A DNA stretch of 15,372 nt from Candidatus Roizmanbacteria bacterium CG10_big_fil_rev_8_21_14_0_10_45_7. GTDB taxonomy: Bacteria; Patescibacteriota; Microgenomatia; UBA1406. Location: contig PFEE01000025.1 in assembly GCA_002793745.1 (NCBI GenBank), positions 1 through 15,372 of the forward strand, given 5' to 3'. Positions 7,511-14,340 of the stretch are shown in pieces (position 1 is the first letter of the stretch; every line of letters starts with the position of its first letter). A model generated the notes under the pieces. It made no database searches, was not told the origin of the DNA, and saw nothing but the letters and a program-made list of their open reading frames with translations. The translations under genes and the position numbers were made by a program.

Positions 7511-8062
7511 GAAAAATGAGTAAACCAATGATTGTGGACGTACAATGTCGGTTTGAGGCGCATACGTAAGCCTGTAACTCACCTGCACCAGCTCGGGACT
7601 GATATAGCGCAATATCGGAGTAGATGCATCTATGGTACTGGTTTCAATAGGAAAGTAGGCGGTGGCATCACGAACCATAAGAGGAGTTGAGACATCTTCA
7701 TCGTAGCGGTAAAGGTCAGATCCGCGTACATCATAACCGAATATCTCTGATGACCCTGATAAATCACCTCCCTGGAAACAGACATTATTGGTGTAGAACA
7801 AACCCAGTGAACTTTCACAGTTGGGAGGTTCTGAACTATCCAGGACGGCGCCCGCCTCGTTGCGTACGGTTGAGATGATGGTGGCACGAATACGGTCACC
7901 CTCTTTTTTTACCTTGGATAGGGAGCTTGATTCTATTTGTGTACGAATAAGTAAAAAAAATAACGTAAAAACCGTTGGAATAACCAACATGATAATTGCC
8001 ACCACAATGATCATTTCAACAAATGAAAACCCTCTTTGATTTTGTTTTGGTAGGGGTATCAT
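7493..8062 (-). CDS. Minor pseudopilin, GspJ/PilW-like
   Basis: Prepilin of 189 residues with an 11-residue basic leader MIPLPKQNQRG and the cleavage/helix motif G|FSFVE (Glu at +5), followed by a long hydrophobic helix to about residue 42. This is the class III signal recognised by PilD. The body (residues 45-189) lacks the RDxRRxxD motif of its upstream neighbours. Its size, position as the last of the pseudopilins and long strand-rich C-terminal part suggest the GspJ/PilW role in the tip or initiation complex, but the exact class is inferred from gene order. Start ATG 8062 overlaps the upstream TGA as ATGA. A ring of acidic residues and two cysteines is visible (PPNCESS and NNVCFQ). Confidence 0.82.
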   Translation of the reverse strand: MIPLPKQNQRGFSFVEMIIVVAIIMLVIPTVFTLFFLLIRTQIESSSLSKVKKEGDRIRATIISTVRNEAGAVLDSSEPPNCESSLGLFYTNNVCFQGGDLSGSSEIFGYDVRGSDLYRYDEDVSTPLMVRDATAYFPIETSTIDASTPILRYISPELVQVSYRLTYAPQTDIVRPQSLVYSFFVTLRK

Positions 8063-8577
8063 TGGCTCGATAAAAACATATAGGTGGTTACATTTTGTTT
8101 TGCATTATTACTATACCAGGAGGTCGTAATAGTTACTTCTACGCGATTATTAATCGCACTTTCTGCAAGACCTGCACAACGCTGCAAATTTCCTCCCAAC
8201 GTGTAGTTACAGGCATTACAGGAAGCTACTTCGGGAGGCCATTCATCGGGATCAAGGCACGTTTGGTTATTGGCTATATCTATATCATTAAAACAATAAT
8301 ACCGCGTCAGCGTCTCTTCTAAACTGCTCCCCGCATGATCAGTGAGGTCACCGAGGTAGCACACATCACGTCTGAAACGCATCCACTCGGCCAATTCGGT
8401 TGGGTAATGTGACGCAAGCGTGCGATTCCGGGAGTCATTAAGTGCGCTAATAGCGTATGAGACGGCACCGATGGTTATGACCAATACCGTGGTAATCAGA
8501 GAAATAAAAATAAGCAGCTCAATAAGGGTAAAGCCGCACATTGATGAACCTTTACGGGCATGATTCGCTGGGGTCAT
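8059..8577 (-). CDS. Minor pseudopilin, GspI/PilV-like, cysteine-rich
   Basis: Prepilin with the motif G|FTLIE and hydrophobic helix LLIFISLITTVLVITIGAV. From ATG 8577 the leader is 15 residues and the protein is 172 residues, overlapping the upstream gene by 26 bases. An alternative ATG at 8541 leaves only a Met-Cys-Gly leader; it follows the upstream stop by ten bases and has AAAGG seven bases before it, the best Shine-Dalgarno-like site in the operon. The start is thus uncertain. The globular part has many cysteines (DVCYLG, YYCFND, NQTCLD, ASCNACNY, QRCAG), which could form disulfides outside the membrane. The GspI/PilV assignment comes from its place between GspH-like and GspJ-like genes. 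Confidence 0.8.
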   Translation of the reverse strand: MTPANHARKGSSMCGFTLIELLIFISLITTVLVITIGAVSYAISALNDSRNRTLASHYPTELAEWMRFRRDVCYLGDLTDHAGSSLEETLTRYYCFNDIDIANNQTCLDPDEWPPEVASCNACNYTLGGNLQRCAGLAESAINNRVEVTITTSWYSNNAKQNVTTYMFLSSQ

Positions 8578-9079
8578 ATTGGCGAATATCTCCCGTTGTT
8601 TGTACTACTATTTTAATATAGGACCGTGTTAAGCCGCTGATCGATGAACGGACACAAATGGTAGCAGTGCTCGTTGGAAGGCCGCTCCGTTTTTGAAACA
8701 ATACCTCTACAGCAGGCGTTGAAATAGTAACGCCTTTGTAATTTTTAGTTATGGGTACTGAAGAATACGTAAAGTCCCCGTTGGTGCAGCTTCCCTTAAT
8801 ATTAATTGAGTATTCACCCCCTGATTCAAAAAAAACGACCTTACTGCCCAAAAAATTAGTATATTTGGTAAATTCATCTCCGGTGCACTGGCTTGCCACG
8901 GCATTGCTTTGTGCTCTCGTTTGAGCTTCTTCAAGGGTTAATCGAACTTCTGAAGCTGCGGCACGCAATGTTTCAATCGACTGCTGCAGGTATAGATTGG
9001 GAATAGCCACCAATACAATACTCATAATGGCCAATACAATCAGCAGTTCAATAAACGTAAATCCTTGAAGTCGCTTCAC
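8552..9079 (-). CDS. Minor pseudopilin, GspH/FimU-like
   Basis: Prepilin of 175 residues with a six-residue basic leader MKRLQG, cleavage motif G|FTFIE and helix LLIVLAIMSIVLVAIPNLY. After the helix it has ASEVRLTLEEAQTRAQSNAV (residues 39-58), the pattern of GspH/FimU pseudopilins, in which a long helix carries L..al..Ar..Ai..n. The rest is strand-rich with FQKRSGLPTS near residue 129, which resembles the F...G......i....g segment of GspH. The start codon is GTG (9079-9077), which overlaps the upstream TGA as GTGA. The C-terminus overlaps the next pseudopilin. Confidence 0.85.
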   Translation of the reverse strand: MKRLQGFTFIELLIVLAIMSIVLVAIPNLYLQQSIETLRAAASEVRLTLEEAQTRAQSNAVASQCTGDEFTKYTNFLGSKVVFFESGGEYSINIKGSCTNGDFTYSSVPITKNYKGVTISTPAVEVLFQKRSGLPTSTATICVRSSISGLTRSYIKIVVQTTGDIRQYDPSESCP

Positions 9080-9510
9080 TGTTCACCTAACGGGCTCAAT
9101 TGGTAATTGCACACCCCTGCGGTTCCACAGTTTTGACCTGCACAATCACTGGCTGGGAGAGTACCCGGTAATTCCTTTGAGGCGCATAACGCGTAGCTTG
9201 CCTGGCCCTGTGCGGTCGTAACGGGAAGGTATACATATTGCCGTACCGGTACCGGATCGGTTGGAATGGCATTAAGATATCCTGATGGAACAATGGGGCT
9301 TAGATTTGCAGGATAGGCACCATTTTGTGAACGGTACGACTCAAGGGCAGTGCGAACTGATTGCAGATCTGCGATACGCCTTCCGTCCCGAGCCTGTTTA
9401 TTAAGCGTGGTATATGACTGAACGCCAATGGCGATAAGAATGCCCATAATGCCAATCACCACGAGCAATTCTAATAAGGTAAAGCCGGCAGAATGTCTAA
9501 GACGTTTCAT
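9076..9510 (-). CDS. Type IV pilin, GspG/PilA-like
   Basis: Prepilin of 144 residues with leader MKRLRHSAG, cleavage motif G|FTLLE and hydrophobic helix LLVVIGIMGILIAIGVQSY. The amphipathic continuation KQARDGRRIADLQSVRTALESYRSQNGAYPA (starting at about residue 36) carries the ARDxRRxxDLxxxxxALExYxxxxxxYP pattern shared with other pilins in this operon and typical of GspG/PilA-type pilins of candidate-phyla bacteria. The C-terminal part has four cysteines (ALCASK, SDCAGQNCG, GVCNYQ), probably disulfide-bonded outside. ATG 9510 overlaps the upstream stop as ATGA. Confidence 0.88.
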   Translation of the reverse strand: MKRLRHSAGFTLLELLVVIGIMGILIAIGVQSYTTLNKQARDGRRIADLQSVRTALESYRSQNGAYPANLSPIVPSGYLNAIPTDPVPVRQYVYLPVTTAQGQASYALCASKELPGTLPASDCAGQNCGTAGVCNYQLSPLGEQ

Positions 9511-9896
9511 TGTTGGTTATTTAAACAATATTGTGAATTATTTTGCAACGTTGCGCAAACGGTATATTCATTGCCATTAAGTGTGTATACGTAGGGTGTT
9601 GCGCTTCTGGGATCTACGGGAACATTGGTTGCAATAACAACCGTTGGCTGGCTGCAAAAGACGGGCGCACGAACAGAGACTCCGCTCTGTGCGGTAGGAT
9701 AGGCGTTACCACAAAGACTATAATATTGTTCGAGGCTTTTTTGAATAAAAGCAACATCCTCACGACGTTTAGCGTCTTGCGCATTACGTTGCGCCGCAGA
9801 AAAACTGACAGTACCTATACCAATCAATACCCCAATCACGCTTAGTACGACCAGCATTTCTATCAGCGTAAACCCGTTCGGTACGTTTTTTTTCAT
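9507..9896 (-). CDS. Type IV pilin, GspG/PilA-like
   Basis: Shortest pilin of the set, 129 residues. The leader is MKKNVPNG, cleaved before FTLIE, and the helix is MLVVLSVIGVLIGIGTVSF. The post-helix segment AQDAKRREDVAFIQKSLEQYY followed by NAYPT is a variant of the shared ARDxRRxxDL...ALE.Y...YP pattern. Cysteines occur at SLCGN, VFCSQ, TVCAT and QYCLN, consistent with two disulfides; the last pair closes the C-terminus, as in many pilin D-loops. Its ATG lies one base after the stop of the upstream pilin gene (TAATATG) and its own stop overlaps the next ATG. Confidence 0.88.
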   Translation of the reverse strand: MKKNVPNGFTLIEMLVVLSVIGVLIGIGTVSFSAAQRNAQDAKRREDVAFIQKSLEQYYSLCGNAYPTAQSGVSVRAPVFCSQPTVVIATNVPVDPRSATPYVYTLNGNEYTVCATLQNNSQYCLNNQQ

Positions 9897-9897
9897 A

Positions 9898-10365
9898 TTA
9901 CGGCTCAGTGGTATAAAAAAATAATGGCGTAGGGGTTACATCAGTCGATTCGCAGGTGCCCCACCCTGCAGCCGGTGACGGAGCAATATCATTATCAGCT
10001 ATATTTTCAAGACATCCGCCCAAAAAGTAGGTATCACTTGATACTTGAGTATACCGATAATGGTATTGTTCCTGATTTACATCATACAGCGGATCCTTGG
10101 GCACTTTTTTCATATAGGTTACCCCTCCGTCTGCCCAAGCCGTTCCTGCTGCCGGCAGCGATCCGGTAGGGTATGATTGCGGAGTCTGATTTGAACGATA
10201 CAGCTCCAGTGCCTGTTGTATTGCGCGAACATCAGCTTTTCTTCTTCGATCGCGCGCTTGCTTGCGTGCATCATTAAAATTGGGTAACAGCATTGCCAGT
10301 AAAATCGACAATACCGATATAACAATCAACAACTCAATAAGCGTTAAGCCTTTTCTTTTTTTCAT
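9898..10365 (-). CDS. Type IV pilin, GspG/PilA-like
   Basis: Prepilin of 155 residues. The leader MKKRKG is short and strongly basic; the mature protein begins LTLIE rather than FTLIE, so the first residue would be N-methyl-Leu, an accepted but less common variant. The helix is LLIVISVLSILLAMLLPNF. It is followed by ARKQARDRRRKADVRAIQQ and ALELYRSN, the clearest copy of the shared pilin motif, then a YP turn. The segment KKVPKDPLYD (about residue 87) matches the iP.DP element seen in GspG-type pilins. GGGA three bases before the ATG is purine-rich but too close for a good ribosome-binding site. ATGA overlap with the upstream gene. Confidence 0.88.
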   Translation of the reverse strand: MKKRKGLTLIELLIVISVLSILLAMLLPNFNDARKQARDRRRKADVRAIQQALELYRSNQTPQSYPTGSLPAAGTAWADGGVTYMKKVPKDPLYDVNQEQYHYRYTQVSSDTYFLGGCLENIADNDIAPSPAAGWGTCESTDVTPTPLFFYTTEP

Positions 10366-10817
10366 TTTCCCGGACTTTCAATGGGTAACCAACAATGATT
10401 ATTGCATGATGTTCCGCAGTTTATACCTTCATCAGTAATCTCAGTATAATCATCTCTGCTTTCAGGGTCTTCAATGCATGCGTATAAGGTATATGACTGT
10501 CGTGAATCATCAACATCATATACGTAGTTGTATCCGGTAGGTTTTGGGTCTAATGGAACTTTTTGCATATATACTTTTCCGCTTGAATCCTTTAATGAAT
10601 CACCAAATACAATTCCTCCTGGGTATGACTCATTATCAGTATAGTACATTTCCAACGAATTGCGAATTTGATCAAGATCTTGCTTCCGGCGTGAATCACG
10701 CGTGTGAGGCGAAATATTACGAACCGAAAATAAAATAAGGGTAGCCAGCACTCCCAATAACGCAATAACCATCAGAAGCTCAATTAAGGTAAACCCTCGA
10801 CTTCGTGTTAGTTGCAT
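10362..10817 (-). CDS. Type IV pilin, GspG/PilA-like
   Basis: Prepilin of 151 residues from ATG 10817, with leader MQLTRSRG, cleavage motif G|FTLIE and helix LLMVIALLGVLATLILFSV. The frame stays open to an ATG at 10847, which would lengthen the leader by ten residues and the upstream overlap to 40 bases; the short leader and ten-base overlap fit the family better. The shared motif appears as TRDSRRKQDLDQIRNSLEMYY, followed by SYPGG and KVPLDPKP, the GspG iP.DP element. Five cysteines lie in the C-terminal third (YACIED, INCGTSCNNHC). Confidence 0.87.
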   Translation of the reverse strand: MQLTRSRGFTLIELLMVIALLGVLATLILFSVRNISPHTRDSRRKQDLDQIRNSLEMYYTDNESYPGGIVFGDSLKDSSGKVYMQKVPLDPKPTGYNYVYDVDDSRQSYTLYACIEDPESRDDYTEITDEGINCGTSCNNHCWLPIESPGK

Positions 10818-11470
10818 GTTGTTGCGTTGCACCATTCCGGTACACAAAAAACTTGTCGTTTCGATTGACAGTTAGCGTCTGCATCGCTGCACAAGGCACA
10901 GGAATCGCTCACACAATAAAAGCTTGAATCAGTAGGGCAATAGGTAGTTGATCGCATATAGTCTAAAGAAGAATATACCGCATAATTATAAAAAGTGGAA
11001 GAAAGCTCTGTGGGAGATGTGAAGTATGAGCAACCTCCGGAACACCCCACCGATTCAATTGCAGGATCGGTACGTTCATCAAGGTTGACAAAAAAAACAA
11101 AATCCTGCTGATTGTTATACGGAAAATAGATATAAGGGTTACCGGTATCGTCAGCTGGGCTGCACGGTAACACATGGGCAAACGAGCGTATTGAACTGTC
11201 TATATATTTATCCCCACATACATAGGCAATAATGCCATTGTTCCAGTATCCCAGCTCATCGAGTGATGGGTAGCGGGCTTTCTGGCGGTAAAAAACTTCA
11301 ATCACATTACGCAATTCCTTAAGATCTGCTTTTTTTTTAGTGTCGGTTAAAAACTGCAAACGTCCCATATAGTTAGCCAAGGGAAATATAGAAGCCAACA
11401 CGATCATGATAATAAACGTTATCATGATCTCCATTAAGGTAAAGCCGTTATGGCGTTTTTGTGTATTCAT
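10808..11470 (-). CDS. Large cysteine-rich type IV pilin
   Basis: First pilin gene after pilD and the largest, 220 residues. The leader is MNTQKRHNG, cleaved before FTLME, with helix IMITFIIMIVLASIFPLANY. The post-helix segment TDTKKKADLKELRNVIEVFYRQKARYPS keeps the DLxxIxxxxExYxxxxxxYP part of the shared motif but lacks the RD.RR residues. The globular part is unusual: it has twelve cysteines, eight of them in residues 178-219 (178, 186, 191, 194, 201, 209, 214, 219), with a CxxC at 191-194. This could be a disulfide-rich adhesive or tip domain, or a metal site; neither can be decided here. Its ATG lies 23 bases inside the end of pilD. Confidence 0.86.
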   Translation of the reverse strand: MNTQKRHNGFTLMEIMITFIIMIVLASIFPLANYMGRLQFLTDTKKKADLKELRNVIEVFYRQKARYPSLDELGYWNNGIIAYVCGDKYIDSSIRSFAHVLPCSPADDTGNPYIYFPYNNQQDFVFFVNLDERTDPAIESVGCSGGCSYFTSPTELSSTFYNYAVYSSLDYMRSTTYCPTDSSFYCVSDSCALCSDADANCQSKRQVFCVPEWCNATTCN

Positions 11471-12176
11471 ACCATATCATCGTTATTAATCCTACAATTA
11501 AAAACGGCCCAAAGCTAATAGTACTTTTCATACCGACTTTTTTTGCTAGCAGTAGGTATCCTGCAACCAACCCTCCGGTAAGGACACTAATATATAAGGC
11601 AAACAGTAATGAGGGAAGCGAAAGCAAATACCCCATGACAAAAGCCAGTTTTACGTCACCAAAGCCCATGGCTGCTCCATGAGATAGGACGTATATGAGT
11701 AAAAACAACATTAAAGAGAATGAGGCTGTAGCAAGCCCTAACGGTAATTGTTGTTGATTAAGCAGTAAGCCGCATATAAAAAGAACGACAACTGCCCAAT
11801 CGGGAATAGTCATATATTTAATATCGGATAGCAGTATGCCCAAAGACGCAAAACCAATCAGTATAAATATCACAGTCAACAGCAGATCTCCATGGGCCAA
11901 ATAGAGGTATGAGATGACAAAAATACCCGCACTTGCCAACTCAACAGTTGGATATTGAAAACTAAGTTTCGCCTTACAGGTATTGCACTTTCCCCCTTGG
12001 ATTACATACGACAGCACCGGTATAAGCTCATACCAGTGTAGGGTATGGTTACAGCTATCGCAGTGCGATCTTCCCTGTATCGACTCATGATGCTCAGACC
12101 GGTCAACCAATACATTTAAAAAAGATCCACACGAGGCCCCCATAATACCTATCCATCCTGTTATAATGGCCGTCAT
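11448..12176 (-). CDS. pilD: Type IV prepilin peptidase / N-methyltransferase (PilD)
   Basis: Polytopic membrane enzyme that cleaves the class III leader of prepilins and N-methylates the new N-terminus. The 242 residues contain GSFLNVLVDR (17-26), the standard N-terminal motif, followed by the zinc-binding loop with two Cys pairs, HCDSC (39, 42) and KCNTC (64, 67). Catalytic aspartates are present as SDIKYMTIPD (Asp118) and GFGDVK (Asp174). About seven to eight hydrophobic segments are visible. As first gene of the operon it precedes eight substrates. The start at 12176 keeps the first membrane segment; later in-frame ATGs would lose it. It shares a CATG with the divergent YfhO-like gene, and a -10 box ends seven bases upstream. 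Confidence 0.96.
   Translation of the reverse strand: MTAIITGWIGIMGASCGSFLNVLVDRSEHHESIQGRSHCDSCNHTLHWYELIPVLSYVIQGGKCNTCKAKLSFQYPTVELASAGIFVISYLYLAHGDLLLTVIFILIGFASLGILLSDIKYMTIPDWAVVVLFICGLLLNQQQLPLGLATASFSLMLFLLIYVLSHGAAMGFGDVKLAFVMGYLLSLPSLLFALYISVLTGGLVAGYLLLAKKVGMKSTISFGPFLIVGLITMIWYEYTKTP
12159..12167 (+). promoter_or_regulatory. Extended -10 promoter of the YfhO-like gene
   Basis: TGTTATAAT is a perfect extended -10 (TGnTATAAT), with TATAAT at 12162-12167. Seven bases later is the ATG at 12175, so the predicted start point coincides with the start codon. No good -35 is visible 17 bases upstream, as is usual for extended -10 promoters. The element lies within codons 4-5 of pilD on the other strand. 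Confidence 0.55.
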
Positions 12177-14340
12177 GTATCATATGATACACAAATTTGT
12201 TGCCTCCCATATACGTCTTAACATCTTGCTGTGGATTTTGGCTTTTTTGTTTTTTATACGGCTTTTTGTACCTGAAATTCGTATTTTTTACATTCCTGAC
12301 TACGCAATCTCCGATTTATTTAATGTCAATTATGCGCTTAAGGATTATTTGTCCCAAACGCTTAAAGCAAATTCGCTTCCCTTTATTTCACCACTTGAGT
12401 CGCATGGCTATCCGCTACTTGCTGAAAGTCAAATAGGCGCACTTAACCTACTGAACCTGCTCTTGTATCGGTTCTTGCCTCCTGCGCTGGCATTCAACCT
12501 TACCTATCCGGTTTCTTTGGGCATACTGGGAACCGGGATGTATCTGCTGACCGGCCTGTTTTCTAGGCGGAAAGATATAGCATTTTTTTGTGCAGTCACC
12601 TATATGTTTTCGGGTATTGTATTGTACGAAATGGTGCATCAAGGCATCTTTCAGGCCATAGCACTCATACCCATTATTACCTATTTCTTATTTGTTGGTA
12701 TACGAAACAATAGCACCAAATACATGGTATTAGCAGGCTTTATGGCCGCACAGCAGTTCTTGTTTGGTCATTTTTTTGTAAGCATGGCTCAACAGTTGCT
12801 GGTACTGGTCTGTTTCTTGTACTTGCTTTTTAAAAAAAAGCGTGACGTACAACGGCTGATTATTCCTTTTTTTTGGTACGGGCTGGTATTTATACTTATT
12901 TCGTTACCACAGCTTGTTCAATCAGCAATTTTTACCCTTGAAAGCAGCCGTCAAGGTGCCATTACGCGCGGCATGTTTCCTCCTGAACTCATTTTATCAC
13001 TCTTTACCCCGTTTCCCTTTGGAAGTATGCTTACCAACCCCCATGTAGCAGACCAATTTGGTGCCTACAATGCTTCACCATGGGAAGCAAATTTGTTTAT
13101 GGGTTATGGAGCACTTCTCATTGCCTTTACTGTTGTGGTTTCATATGCTCGTAAAAGAATTGCTGTTGCGCTGCCGCCTCTTCTGGTTGCGCTTTTAATT
13201 GTATTTTTTGTCTTTATGCTGGGAGATGTTCCCATTTTAAAAAGCCTTACCCGGATCGGCGCTTTTAATTCGGTACGCAGCATTTACCGTATGGGTATCT
13301 TTGTTATGTTCATACTCTCACTTCTCTTTGGTATATTTACGGAAAAAATTCAAATATCAAAACAAATCATTTTCATAGCAATTGTGCTGCAAATAGCTGG
13401 AGCGTTTTACCACTTCTATAATTATTTTCCAGTTATATCAGTACAGACCGTCTACCAAACCCCACTGATACAATCATACTTAGATTCTAATGATTCAATA
13501 GTCGGTGTTGGTTTTGGAAGAATGTATAAGCAAAAACTCATCAACCAGGGGTATGAACGGGTTAATGAATATTTGCCCTTAAACAATGCGCTTGAACCCC
13601 ATACTCAGCTTATCCATGGTGTCTCACGTTGTGATGGGTTTTACTATTCACTCTATAACCCAACCCGGCTGCAATTTTTTATTTCAAATATTTACGTTGA
13701 CTCAACGCTGGGAATGCAAAAAAAAATCGACAGAAGAATAGAGTCGTTCCTTCAACTAATGGGATGTACTGTGGTAGCAGCACCATACCCACTTACCTAT
13801 AATAAGCCGTATGTCGTACGTCAAAACCTCTATCTTTATACCGTGCCTCATGTACCACCCGAGTTTTTACTTACGCGCAATGTCGAGTTGGTTCTGTATG
13901 AACAGGATCTTCTGAGAAAGCTGGGAAACGGGCAATACAATCCATCCACGATCTACCTGTTTTCTCCCTTATCAATTAGTCCATCAACTAAAAAAGGCGA
14001 TAAAACATTAACGATAGTTTCAAACACCGCGCAGGTTATTCGGTTTAGTACACAATCGACAACCGATCAATTTCTCTATGCGAGAAGACTGCTTTATCCC
14101 GGATGGCATGCCTATCTTGACACTAACCGTGAAATTCCCATACACCGCGCAAACATTCTTTATATGGGAGTAAACGTTCCTAGGGGCAAACACTCAATAG
14201 ATTTTATATACCAACCTCCGTACTGGACAATAAGCGTAGTTGGATCAATCGCTGGATATATTATGGTGCTTCTGTTTGCTGTGTTTTCTCGTACACCGAG
14301 TTCCAATAAGAAAATTGTTTCGGATCTTTTAAACAAGTAG
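12175..14340 (+). CDS. YfhO-family membrane protein (putative glycosyltransferase-type)
   Basis: A 721-residue multi-pass protein. Many hydrophobic segments fill the first two thirds; a strand-rich domain follows, with the YfhO hallmark YPGWHAYLD (from residue 641), then HRANILYMGVNVPRGKHSIDFIY and a last membrane segment at about 684-704. YfhO proteins have a GT-C-like membrane fold and are linked to glycosylation of surface polymers such as lipoteichoic acid in Firmicutes; the substrate here is unknown. The early PDYAISDLF and the loop after it would correspond to the extracytoplasmic acidic loop of GT-C enzymes. The frame opens at ATG 12166, but that codon lies inside the TATAAT box, so ATG 12175 is preferred; ATG 12184 is another option. 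The last 80 bases are shared tail to tail with the next gene. Confidence 0.85.
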   Translation: MYHMIHKFVASHIRLNILLWILAFLFFIRLFVPEIRIFYIPDYAISDLFNVNYALKDYLSQTLKANSLPFISPLESHGYPLLAESQIGALNLLNLLLYRFLPPALAFNLTYPVSLGILGTGMYLLTGLFSRRKDIAFFCAVTYMFSGIVLYEMVHQGIFQAIALIPIITYFLFVGIRNNSTKYMVLAGFMAAQQFLFGHFFVSMAQQLLVLVCFLYLLFKKKRDVQRLIIPFFWYGLVFILISLPQLVQSAIFTLESSRQGAITRGMFPPELILSLFTPFPFGSMLTNPHVADQFGAYNASPWEANLFMGYGALLIAFTVVVSYARKRIAVALPPLLVALLIVFFVFMLGDVPILKSLTRIGAFNSVRSIYRMGIFVMFILSLLFGIFTEKIQISKQIIFIAIVLQIAGAFYHFYNYFPVISVQTVYQTPLIQSYLDSNDSIVGVGFGRMYKQKLINQGYERVNEYLPLNNALEPHTQLIHGVSRCDGFYYSLYNPTRLQFFISNIYVDSTLGMQKKIDRRIESFLQLMGCTVVAAPYPLTYNKPYVVRQNLYLYTVPHVPPEFLLTRNVELVLYEQDLLRKLGNGQYNPSTIYLFSPLSISPSTKKGDKTLTIVSNTAQVIRFSTQSTTDQFLYARRLLYPGWHAYLDTNREIPIHRANILYMGVNVPRGKHSIDFIYQPPYWTISVVGSIAGYIMVLLFAVFSRTPSSNKKIVSDLLNK
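12177..12190. repeat. 14-bp perfect palindrome GTATCATATGATAC
   Basis: The palindrome abuts the CATG that holds both divergent start codons and contains the putative pilD -10 (TATCAT, minus strand). It could be an operator, or may arise because -10-like TATCAT and ATGATA are reverse complements. Half of it, within the 11-mer GTGTATCATAT, recurs at the PBP promoter. Confidence 0.5.
12184..12189 (-). promoter_or_regulatory. -10 box of the pilD operon
   Basis: On the minus strand TATCAT (12189-12184, 5 of 6 to TATAAT) is followed by seven bases and then the pilD ATG at 12176, predicting a leaderless transcript for the pilus operon. No convincing -35 is present at 17-18 bases (ATATGG or TATATG). 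The box lies in codons 4-5 of the YfhO-like gene and mirrors that gene's own -10. Confidence 0.42.

Noticed and set aside
10818..10847. Earlier ATG at 10847 for the second pilin
   Set aside because: It would give a long leader and a 40-base overlap, while ATG 10817 gives the eight-residue basic leader typical of prepilins.
12166..12174. Earlier ATG at 12166 as the start of the YfhO-like gene
   Set aside because: The ATG overlaps the last bases of the TATAAT box, so it would not be in the predicted mRNA; ATG 12175 fits the promoter.
5188..12176. CRISPR array or mobile element hidden in the repeated-looking pilin region
   Set aside because: The repetition is the protein-level FTLIE helix motif of successive pilin genes at irregular gene-length spacing, with no regular direct repeats, transposase or terminal inverted repeats.
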